Below are positions 28,132-36,002 of a DNA stretch of 64,000 nucleotides, piece after piece. The DNA comes from Dyella jiangningensis. GTDB taxonomy: Bacteria > Pseudomonadota > Gammaproteobacteria > Xanthomonadales > Rhodanobacteraceae. The notes below the pieces were generated by a model. The model was given only the letters and a program-made list of their open reading frames with translations, was not told where the DNA came from and ran no database searches. How positions within the stretch are numbered: position 1 is the first letter of the stretch; the number at the start of each line of letters is the position of its first letter. The stretch covers positions 5,196,772 through 5,260,771 of the forward strand of contig CP007444.1 in the NCBI GenBank assembly GCA_000632805.1, in the 5' to 3' direction. The translations under genes and the position numbers were made by a program.

Positions 28132-28359
28132 ATGTTTGAAAACCAGCAGCGTGATGATGTCGAAGCTTTGATGAAGGCCGACGCGGAGTTCCGTCGGCTG
28201 TACCAGCACCATCGGGAGCTCGACAGCAAGGTGCACGACGCCGAAATCGGCGTTCTTCCCATCGACGACATGACGTTGTCGGGCATGAAGAAGGAGAAGC
28301 TCCACGCCAAGGAGCGACTCCAGCGCATGTGGGATACCCGAGCGCACCGCATCAACTGA
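28132..28359 (+). CDS. DUF465 (YdcH-like) small protein
   Basis: 75 residues, all helix. Start at the ATG at 28132, with GAGGAGG 8 nt upstream; longer in-frame starts are not supported. The pattern DAEFRRLYQHHRELDSKVHDAE followed by MKKEKLHAKERLQRM is the DUF465 antiparallel helical hairpin. The family is common in Proteobacteria and has no agreed function. Stands alone. Confidence 0.85.
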   Translation: MFENQQRDDVEALMKADAEFRRLYQHHRELDSKVHDAEIGVLPIDDMTLSGMKKEKLHAKERLQRMWDTRAHRIN

Positions 28360-28524
28360 ACCTGCGAGGGTTTCGCATGAAAGCGGCCCCGGAAGCCTCC
28401 CGCAAGGGAACGGTTTCCGGGGCCGCAGTGTTTCCGGGGAAAGTTGGGGGTCATGGTGGCTCGGTTATGATCGGCCCCCTGTCGGCCGCCCTGTGGCAGT
28501 CGACCCTTCATCCAAGGAGCTTCC

Positions 28525-29895
28525 ATGACGGTCCACCAGAGTGTCCTCGAACTGATCGGACGTACCCCGATGGTACGCGCGCAGCGCCTGGACGTCGGAC
28601 CGTGTGAGCTCTTCCTCAAGCTGGAAAGCGCCAACCCCGGCGGCTCGGTGAAGGACCGCATCGGCCTGTCGATGATCGAGGGCGCCGAGAGGGCAGGGAA
28701 GATTCGCCCGGGCGACACGCTGGTGGAGGGCACCGCCGGCAATACCGGACTCGGCCTTGCGCTCGTCGCGCAGCAGAAGGGCTATCGCCTCATCCTGGTG
28801 GTTCCCGACAAGATGAGCCGCGAAAAGATCTTCAACCTCAAGGCCATGGGCGCCGAGGTCGTGCTCACGCGCTCTGACGTGGCGAAGGGACATCCTGAGT
28901 ACTACCAGGACATGGCCGAGCGCATTGCGCGCGAAACGCCGGGCGCGTACTTCATCAACCAGTTCGGCAATCCGGACAATCCGGCGGCGCATATCGCCAC
29001 GACCGGCCCGGAAATCCTTGAGCAATTGGACGGCCGTGTCGACGCCATCGTCGTGGGCTGTGGCTCGTCCGGCACGCTGAGCGGCTTGTCCAAGTTCTTT
29101 GCTGAGCGTTCGCCAAATACGGAGTTCATCCTGGCCGATCCGGTCGGCTCCATTCTCGCTCAGTACATCAACGAGGGGACACTCTCGACCAAGTCGGCCA
29201 GCTGGATGGTGGAAGGCATCGGCGAAGATTTCCTTCCCACCATCAGCGACTTCACCCGCGTGAAGAAGGCCTATGCGATTCCCGACAAGGAGAGCTTCCT
29301 GGTGGCGCGAGAGCTGTTGGCGAAAGAGGGCATCCTCGGTGGTTCGTCCACCGGCACGCTGCTGGCCGCCGCACTGCGCTACTGCCGCGAGCAGACCACG
29401 CCCAAGCGCGTGGTGACGCTGGTGTGCGATACGGGCAACAAGTACTTGTCGAAGATGTACAACGACTACTGGATGCTCGACAACGGCTTCCTCGAGCGTG
29501 AGCAACACGGCGACCTGCGTGACCTGCTGCTGCGCCCCTTCGCGCAGCGCGACACCGTCGTGGTCGGCCCGAACGAACTGCTCATGACGGCCTATACGCG
29601 CATGAAGCTCTACGACGTGTCGCAGCTGCCGGTGATGGACGGCAACCGACTGGTCGGCATCCTCGACGAGTCGGACGTGCTGATGCATGTGCATGCGGAT
29701 GAGGCGAAGTTCCGCGATGCCGTGTCCACGGCCATGATCACCAACCTGCAGATGCTGGACGTGCGCTCCCCGATCGAGTCGCTGCTGCCGGTATTCGACC
29801 GCGGCCACGTGGCCATCGTAGTCGATGGCGACCAGTTCCTTGGCCTCATCACCCGTATCGATCTGCTGAACTACCTACGACGCAAGGTGCATTGA
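28525..29895 (+). CDS. cbs: Cystathionine beta-synthase (PLP domain plus two CBS domains)
   Basis: 456 residues. PLP-domain from the start to about residue 320, with the Schiff-base Lys in NPGGSVKDRIGL, the loop EGTAGNTGLGLAL, GCGSSGTLSGL and LGGSSTGT for phosphate. The last 120 residues form two CBS motifs (for example YDVSQLPVMDGNRLVGILDE). No heme-binding N-terminal extension is present. Condenses serine and homocysteine to cystathionine in reverse transsulfuration. A gene for cystathionine gamma-lyase often follows in relatives; here glmS follows. An alternative is cysteine synthase, but the CBS domains favour this call. Confidence 0.9.
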   Translation: MTVHQSVLELIGRTPMVRAQRLDVGPCELFLKLESANPGGSVKDRIGLSMIEGAERAGKIRPGDTLVEGTAGNTGLGLALVAQQKGYRLILVVPDKMSREKIFNLKAMGAEVVLTRSDVAKGHPEYYQDMAERIARETPGAYFINQFGNPDNPAAHIATTGPEILEQLDGRVDAIVVGCGSSGTLSGLSKFFAERSPNTEFILADPVGSILAQYINEGTLSTKSASWMVEGIGEDFLPTISDFTRVKKAYAIPDKESFLVARELLAKEGILGGSSTGTLLAAALRYCREQTTPKRVVTLVCDTGNKYLSKMYNDYWMLDNGFLEREQHGDLRDLLLRPFAQRDTVVVGPNELLMTAYTRMKLYDVSQLPVMDGNRLVGILDESDVLMHVHADEAKFRDAVSTAMITNLQMLDVRSPIESLLPVFDRGHVAIVVDGDQFLGLITRIDLLNYLRRKVH

Positions 29896-30029
29896 TCGAC
29901 GGCGACGGGTGCGCCCACGATGGCGTATCGCATCGTCGGTTTGTCACCATGAAAGTTTGTTGAAATCGCGCGCGTCCAAAGTCGCTGCCTGCGATGGGAT
30001 ATCGCGCCCTTTCTAAGGAGTCATTGCAT

Positions 30030-31859
30030 ATGTGTGGAATCGTTGCCGCCGCCGCCCAACGTGACGTGGCGCCGCTGCTTATCGTGGGACTCAAGGCGCT
30101 GGAATACCGTGGCTATGACTCCGCCGGACTGGCCGTGCTCGACCGCGGGGAAATCCACCGCGTACGCGCCAAGGGCAAGGTGCGCGAGATGGAGTCGCTC
30201 TATCTGGCCGACCCGTTCCCCGGTAGCACCGGCATCGCGCATACGCGCTGGGCAACGCACGGCGTGCCGAACGAAGCGAACGCGCATCCGCACATGGCCG
30301 GCAGCGTGGCCCTGGTCCACAACGGCATCATCGAAAACTACGCGACCCTGCGCGCCGACCTGCAGGCGCGCGGCCACGTCTTCACCTCGGAAACCGACAC
30401 CGAGGTGATGGCGGCGCTGATCAACGAGCATGTGGAGGCCGGTCTCGGCTTGCGCGAAGCCGTGCTTGCGACGGTACGCGAGCTGGAAGGCGCCTATGCG
30501 ATCGCCGTGATCAGCAGCAAGGAGCCCGGTCGCGTGGTCGGGGCTCGCCATGGTGCGCCGCTGCTCGTGGGCGTGGGCATTGGCGAGCACTTCCTCGGAT
30601 CGGATGCGCAAGCGCTCATCCAGGTCACCAACAAGATCATCTATCTCGATGAGGACGACGTCGCTGACATTACGCGCGACAGCGTGGCGATCTACACGCT
30701 CGACGGTGAGCGCGTCGAGCGCGCGGTGAACGAAAGCGAGCTTTCCGCGGACGCCGTGGAACGCGGCGAGTTCCGCCACTACATGCAGAAGGAAATCTTC
30801 GAGCAGCCCAACGCCGTGGCGGCAACGCTCGAAGCGCGCATCGGGCCGCACGGCGTGTTGCCGGCGATCTTCGGCGTGGATGGCGACGACATGCTTTCCA
30901 AGGTGCGCGGCGTGCACATCATCGCCTGTGGCACCAGCTATCACGCCGGCCTCGTGGCCAAGTACTGGCTCGAGGAACACGCACGTTTGCCGGTGAGCGT
31001 GGAAGTCGCGAGCGAGTACCGCTATCGCGAAGCCGTCGTGCCCGATGGCACGCTGTTTGTCGCCATCTCCCAGTCCGGCGAAACGGCGGACACCCTGGCC
31101 GCTATGCGCGAATCACGCCGTCGCGGTTACCTGGGCACGCTGGCCATCTGCAACGTGCCCGAGTCTTCCGTGGTGCGCGAAGCCGACCTCAAGCTGATGA
31201 CGCGCGCCGGTCCGGAAATCGGCGTGGCCTCCACCAAGGCCTTCACCACCCAGCTCGCCGCACTGGCGCTGTTTACGTTGCACCTGGCGCAGCAGCGCGG
31301 CCTCGATCGCGCACGCTATATCGACCTGTGCACCCAACTGCAGCATATGCCGCGCGCCATCGAGAACGCGCTCAAGCTTGAGCCCCAGGTCATCGAACTG
31401 GCCGAGCACCTCATCCATCGCCAGCATGCGTTGTTCCTTGGTCGCGGCGTGCAGTACCCGGTGGCGCTGGAAGGTTCACTCAAGCTCAAGGAAATCTCCT
31501 ACATCCACGCCGAGGCCTATCCCGCCGGTGAACTCAAGCACGGCCCGCTGGCGCTGGTCGACGAGAACATGCCCGTCATCGCCGTGGCGCCCAACGGCCC
31601 GCTGCTCGACAAGCTGAAGTCCAACCTCCAGGAAGTGCGTGCCCGCGGTGGTGAACTGCTGGTCTTTGCCGACGGCGAAGCCAGCCTCGAAGGCAACGGC
31701 ACCCGCGGCGTCACCCTGCGCATCAACGGCGGCGGCGACTTCATCGCTCCCGCAGTCTTCACCATCCCCCTCCAGCTGCTGGCCTACCACGTCGCCGTAC
31801 TGCGCGGCACCGACGTTGACCAGCCGCGTAATCTGGCGAAGTCGGTGACGGTGGAATAA
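30030..31859 (+). CDS. glmS: Glutamine-fructose-6-phosphate aminotransferase; attTn7 gene
   Basis: 609 residues. Starts MCGIV with the catalytic Cys at position 2 (Cys1 after Met removal); AAGGAG lies 9 nt upstream, so the longer frame from 29994 is rejected. N-terminal glutaminase domain (YRGYDSAGLAVL, HTRWATHG, HNGIIENY), then two SIS domains (ACGTSYHA, AISQSGETADTL, KEISYIHAEAYPAGELKHG) and the C-terminal DQPRNLAKSVTVE. Makes glucosamine-6-phosphate for cell wall synthesis. Its 3' end is the binding site of TnsD in Tn7-like elements, and such an element lies just downstream. Confidence 0.97.
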   Translation: MCGIVAAAAQRDVAPLLIVGLKALEYRGYDSAGLAVLDRGEIHRVRAKGKVREMESLYLADPFPGSTGIAHTRWATHGVPNEANAHPHMAGSVALVHNGIIENYATLRADLQARGHVFTSETDTEVMAALINEHVEAGLGLREAVLATVRELEGAYAIAVISSKEPGRVVGARHGAPLLVGVGIGEHFLGSDAQALIQVTNKIIYLDEDDVADITRDSVAIYTLDGERVERAVNESELSADAVERGEFRHYMQKEIFEQPNAVAATLEARIGPHGVLPAIFGVDGDDMLSKVRGVHIIACGTSYHAGLVAKYWLEEHARLPVSVEVASEYRYREAVVPDGTLFVAISQSGETADTLAAMRESRRRGYLGTLAICNVPESSVVREADLKLMTRAGPEIGVASTKAFTTQLAALALFTLHLAQQRGLDRARYIDLCTQLQHMPRAIENALKLEPQVIELAEHLIHRQHALFLGRGVQYPVALEGSLKLKEISYIHAEAYPAGELKHGPLALVDENMPVIAVAPNGPLLDKLKSNLQEVRARGGELLVFADGEASLEGNGTRGVTLRINGGGDFIAPAVFTIPLQLLAYHVAVLRGTDVDQPRNLAKSVTVE

Positions 31860-31885
31860 GCGTTCGAGGTGATGGCCCGGCATGG

Positions 31886-31973
31886 TGTGACCTAATAGAA
31901 ATCCCAACTGCGTAATAGAGATTCCAACTCGACTACCAGTTTGGGTAGGTCCCCAAGAATAGAAATTCCAACA
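31886..31973 (+). repeat. glmS-proximal Tn7-like end with three TnsB-type sites
   Basis: The terminus begins TGTGACC. Three direct copies follow: TAATAGAAATCCCAAC (31893), TAATAGAGATTCCAAC (31913) and GAATAGAAATTCCAAC (31957). They agree at nearly every position and are spaced 20 and 44 bp. The layout of a TGT end with several short direct repeats is that of TnsB-binding sites. The 5 bp before it, CATGG, would be the target duplication. Confidence 0.8.
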
Positions 31974-32414
31974 GCATGTACCCCGCGAGGCGTAAAGCAC
32001 CTCTCTTGACCCGGGTAGTGGCTACTGTGGGGCGAGGCTGGGGGGCTGAGTATATGGCCCCCTGTTTCTGGTCCGGCGTTGCCTTGAGCAGCATTTGCAA
32101 GAATTTGGGATTGAAGCAGTTCGCGCCACCAAATGCTGTATCAGCCCCTTTCTGGCGAATCGCGCTCGAAATGGACAGGCCCGACGCCGCTTTAATCGGC
32201 CCTGGTCTCAAGGCTAAATCTGGGTGCTCACGACCGCTTGATTCTCGTCGCCGGTGAAACGCTCGTCCGCGAGCGCTCCGCTATTACCGGCTCCCAATGG
32301 GTGCGGCAGTTTCCAGAGCCTTCCCACCCTCTACGCCCCTCAATTGGAGAGGGCGGGATTACTGGCCAATCTGTAAGATTTGTCGCTTCAGGAAATAAGA
32401 GCTGACGTCTTCCC
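31974..32414. other. Non-coding stretch between transposon end and hsdM
   Basis: About 440 bp. Short frames on both strands read through the end repeats, but none has a ribosome site or a known product. It should carry the hsd promoter; I could not identify one with proper spacing. Confidence 0.5.
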
Positions 32415-34817
32415 ATGGCCATCAAGAAATCCGAGCTTTACTCCTCCCTTTGGGCCTCCTGCGACCTGCTGCGCGGTGGGATGGATGCCAGCCAGTACAA
32501 GGACTATGTGCTGGTTCTGCTGTTCATCAAGTACGTCAGCGACAAGTACGCCGGGCAGCCCTACGCGCCCATCACCATCCCCGAAGGGGCTAGCTTCGCG
32601 GACATGGTGGCGCTGAAAGGCAAATCGGATATCGGCGACCAGATCAACAAAAAGATCACTGGCCCGCTGGCGGCGGCCAACCGGCTGTCCGACATGCCGG
32701 ACTTCAACAAGACTGAGTTGCTGGGTTCAGGCAAGGAGATGGTGGATCGCCTGACCGACCTAATTGCCGTGTTCGAGAAACCGGAGTTGGATTTCTCCAG
32801 CAACCGGGCGGAAGGCGACGACATTCTGGGCGACGCCTACGAATACCTGATGCGCCACTTCGCCAGTGAAAGTGGAAAGAGCAAAGGTCAGTTCTACACC
32901 CCCGCCGAAGTCAGTCGCATCATGGCCCAGATCATTGGGATCGGCGACGGGCATGCCAATAACAACACCACGGTGTACGACCCGACCTGCGGCTCCGGCT
33001 CCTTGTTGCTGAAAGTGGGTGATGTGGCCAACACCAGAGTCACCCTGTACGGACAGGAAAAGGATGCAGCCACCAGCGGCTTGGCGCGCATGAACATGAT
33101 CCTGCACGACAATCCCACGGCGTTGATTGTCCAGGGCAATACGTTGGCCGACCCCAAGTTCAAGGAAGGCGAAACGCTCAAGACCTTCGACTTCGTGGTG
33201 GCCAATCCGCCGTTCTCCGACAAGCGCTGGATCACGGGCCTCGATCCGGCTAATGATCCCTACGGGCGCTTCGATACCTTTGGCATCCCGCCTGGGAAGC
33301 AAGGCGATTACGCCTACCTGCTGCACATCGTCCGTAGCCTGAAAAGCACCGGCAAGGGCGCATGCATTCTCCCCCATGGCGTGTTGTTTCGCGGGAATGC
33401 CGAGGCAGAGATTCGTAGAAACCTGGTTCGCCACGGCTACATTAAAGGAATCATTGGGCTGCCGGCCAACTTGTTCTACGGCACCGGCATCCCGGCCTGC
33501 ATCATCGTCATCGACAAAGAAAACGCCCAAGCACGCAAGGGCATCTTCATGGTCGATGCCAGCGGTGGCTTTACAAAGGATGGTCCCAAAAACCGCCTGC
33601 GCGAGCAGGATATCCACCGCATCGTCGATGTATTCAACCGCCAGGACGGAAGCCACCCGCGCTATGCGCGCATGGTGAGCATTGCAGAGATAGAAAAGAA
33701 CGACTTTAACCTCAACCTGCCGCGCTACATCGACAGCTCTCAGGCGGAAGACCTGCAAGACATCGAAGGCCACCTAAAGGGCGGGATCCCGATCGCGGAC
33801 GTGCATGCCCTCGGCGCTTATTGGGCTGTCTGTCCACAGCTGGAAACGGCCTTGTTCAAGCCCAATCGCCCGGGTTACGTTGATCTGGCCGTGTACAAGG
33901 CCGCTATCAAGGCCAGCATCTACCAGCACCCGCAGTTCGCTGGCTTCATCAAGGACATGGGTACGCATTTCGATGCCTGGAAAGTGCCGGCGGCGGAGAA
34001 GCTGAAGGCGCTGAAACCGGGCTTCCACCCCAAGCAGTTGATCGTGGAATTGGCCGATGGCCTGTTGAAGCACTACGAAGACAAGCCGCTGATCGACGCC
34101 TACGACGTGTACCAGCACTTGATGGACTACTGGGCTGAGTCTATGCAGGACGATGCCTATCTGTTGGCGACCGACGGTTGGGTGGCCAAAACCTATCGAG
34201 TAATCGAAAAAGACAAGAAGGGTAAGGAAAAGGACAAGGGCTGGACTTGCGACCTGCTGCCCAAGCCGTTGATCGTCGCCCGATACTTTGCCCTCGAGCA
34301 GAAGGCCATTGATGAAGCCGGTGCTGCTCAGGAAGCCGCCAGCAGTACGCTGACAGAGCTGGAAGAAGAGCACGGCGGTGAAGATGCCGTGTTCGCCGGC
34401 TTCGACAAGATCAACGCAGCAGCTGTGAAGGATCGCATCAAGGAAATCGGCAAGGACAAGGACGCGGCAGAGGAGCTGGCAGTACTTAAGCAATGGTTAA
34501 CCGTTGCCGAGGGCCAAGCGACCTTGAAGAAACAACTAAAAGCGTTGGAAGCGGACCTGGATGCCAAGGTGCTGGCGCAGTACCCCAAGCTAACTGAGGG
34601 CGAGATTAAGTCATTGCTAGTGGACGACAAGTGGCTGGCGCGGCTGGAGGCCGATGTGCAGAGCGAAATGGAGCGTGTATCGCAAACCCTCACCAGCCGC
34701 GTGCGCGAGCTCGCGAGGCGTTATGAAGCGCCGCTTCCGGTGTTGATGGACGATTTGGCCGCGCTGTCGGCGAAGGTAGACGAACACTTGCGCTCGATGG
34801 GGGGGGCATGGAACTGA
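32415..34817 (+). CDS. hsdM: Type I restriction-modification methyltransferase subunit HsdM
   Basis: 800 residues. N-terminal HsdM helical domain (KSELYSSLWASCDLLRGGMD), then the adenine methyltransferase domain with SAM motif DPTCGSGSLLLKVG and the catalytic NPPF at residues 264-267. It methylates adenine in the target of the HsdS subunit. It is longer than the classical ~520 residues: from about residue 600 on there is a charged coiled-coil extension. Its stop lies inside hsdS (10-bp overlap), after a run of eight G. First gene of a five-gene operon. Codon use is less GC-biased than in the core. Confidence 0.94.
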   Translation: MAIKKSELYSSLWASCDLLRGGMDASQYKDYVLVLLFIKYVSDKYAGQPYAPITIPEGASFADMVALKGKSDIGDQINKKITGPLAAANRLSDMPDFNKTELLGSGKEMVDRLTDLIAVFEKPELDFSSNRAEGDDILGDAYEYLMRHFASESGKSKGQFYTPAEVSRIMAQIIGIGDGHANNNTTVYDPTCGSGSLLLKVGDVANTRVTLYGQEKDAATSGLARMNMILHDNPTALIVQGNTLADPKFKEGETLKTFDFVVANPPFSDKRWITGLDPANDPYGRFDTFGIPPGKQGDYAYLLHIVRSLKSTGKGACILPHGVLFRGNAEAEIRRNLVRHGYIKGIIGLPANLFYGTGIPACIIVIDKENAQARKGIFMVDASGGFTKDGPKNRLREQDIHRIVDVFNRQDGSHPRYARMVSIAEIEKNDFNLNLPRYIDSSQAEDLQDIEGHLKGGIPIADVHALGAYWAVCPQLETALFKPNRPGYVDLAVYKAAIKASIYQHPQFAGFIKDMGTHFDAWKVPAAEKLKALKPGFHPKQLIVELADGLLKHYEDKPLIDAYDVYQHLMDYWAESMQDDAYLLATDGWVAKTYRVIEKDKKGKEKDKGWTCDLLPKPLIVARYFALEQKAIDEAGAAQEAASSTLTELEEEHGGEDAVFAGFDKINAAAVKDRIKEIGKDKDAAEELAVLKQWLTVAEGQATLKKQLKALEADLDAKVLAQYPKLTEGEIKSLLVDDKWLARLEADVQSEMERVSQTLTSRVRELARRYEAPLPVLMDDLAALSAKVDEHLRSMGGAWN
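34799..34806 (+). repeat. Poly-G(8) tract at the hsdM-hsdS junction
   Basis: Eight consecutive G in the last codons of hsdM, directly before the hsdS ATG. One extra G would put HsdM in the HsdS frame with no stop between them and so fuse the two proteins. Poly-G tracts can vary by slipped-strand replication; variation here is not shown. Confidence 0.7.
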
Positions 34818-35992
34818 GATCGGGGTACAAGAAGACCGACGCGGGCGTCATACCGGAGGATTGGGAGACTGAGAGCATCTTGGGCATTACACGCCAGATC
34901 ATGGACTTCCGTGGACGTACACCTAAGAAGCTTGGTATGGAATGGGGTGGCGGTGAAATTCCAGCGTTGTCCGCAAAAAATGTGAAGATGGGCTTTGTAG
35001 ATTTTGACGAAGAGTGCTACCTCGGCTCCGAAGCTCTCTACAACAAGTGGATGACGCATGGCGATGTCGCCAAAGACGACATCCTGTTTACGACCGAGGC
35101 ACCACTTGGCAACGTAGCGCTTGTCCCCGATGGCAGGAAATACATCCTAAGCCAGCGCACGGTCCTGTTTAAGGTTGACGAAAACAAGACCACTAGTGGC
35201 TATTTGTTCCAACAGCTTGCTTCTGACCATTTCCAGAAATTGCTGAGCGACAATTCAAGCGGTTCTACCGCAAAGGGAATTCAACGCAAAAAGCTGGAGC
35301 AGCTAGTTGTAGCGAAGCCACCGCTTTCGGAGCAACGAGTTATCTCGGAGGCCTTGAGCGATATGGATGCCCTACTGTCTGGCCTGAACAAGCTCATCGC
35401 CAAGAAGCGCGACCTCAAACAAGCCGCCATGCAACAACTGCTCACCGGCCAGACTCGGTTGCCAGGGTTTGGTGGGAAGTGGGAGGTGAAGCGGTTGGCT
35501 GACGTGCTCACGATTCGACACGGGAAAGATCAAAAGGCTGTGGCGTCGTCAAGCGGCCAATATCCGATCCTTGCCACTGGGGGCCAGATTGGATGGGCTG
35601 CGCAGTGGCTTTACAACAGACCCAGCGTGTTGATTGGTCGCAAGGGTACGATTGACCGTCCACAGTACATGGAGACGCCCTTCTGGACGGTGGACACTCT
35701 TTTCTACTCAGAACTGAAGGACGACAACTGCGCCAAGTTCTTTTATTACCGCTTCTGTCTGATTGATTGGATGCAATACAACGAGGCGTCTGGCGTTCCA
35801 AGCCTCAACGCTCGAACGATTGAGGCCGTTGAGTTCGCCTGCCCAGAAGCTCAAGAGCAAATCGTTATTGCACGCGTGTTGTCCGACATGGACGTCGAGC
35901 TCGCCGCATTGGAGGCGCAGCGTGAAAAAACTCGACTGCTCAAGCAAGGCATGATGCAAGAACTTCTGACAGGTAAAACACGACTGGTGTAA
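34808..35992 (+). CDS. hsdS: Type I restriction specificity subunit HsdS
   Basis: 394 residues with two target-recognition domains (about residues 10-150 and 215-350), each followed by a conserved helix ending in a repeated motif: KQAAMQQLLTGQTRLPGF in the centre and KQGMMQELLTGKTRLV at the C-terminus. This internal repeat is the HsdS hallmark. It directs both methylation and cleavage to a split DNA site that cannot be predicted here. It starts within the end of hsdM, and 10 bp after it the ATPase gene begins. Confidence 0.94.
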   Translation: MELRSGYKKTDAGVIPEDWETESILGITRQIMDFRGRTPKKLGMEWGGGEIPALSAKNVKMGFVDFDEECYLGSEALYNKWMTHGDVAKDDILFTTEAPLGNVALVPDGRKYILSQRTVLFKVDENKTTSGYLFQQLASDHFQKLLSDNSSGSTAKGIQRKKLEQLVVAKPPLSEQRVISEALSDMDALLSGLNKLIAKKRDLKQAAMQQLLTGQTRLPGFGGKWEVKRLADVLTIRHGKDQKAVASSSGQYPILATGGQIGWAAQWLYNRPSVLIGRKGTIDRPQYMETPFWTVDTLFYSELKDDNCAKFFYYRFCLIDWMQYNEASGVPSLNARTIEAVEFACPEAQEQIVIARVLSDMDVELAALEAQREKTRLLKQGMMQELLTGKTRLV

Positions 35993-36002
35993 GGGGACAC
36001 CC

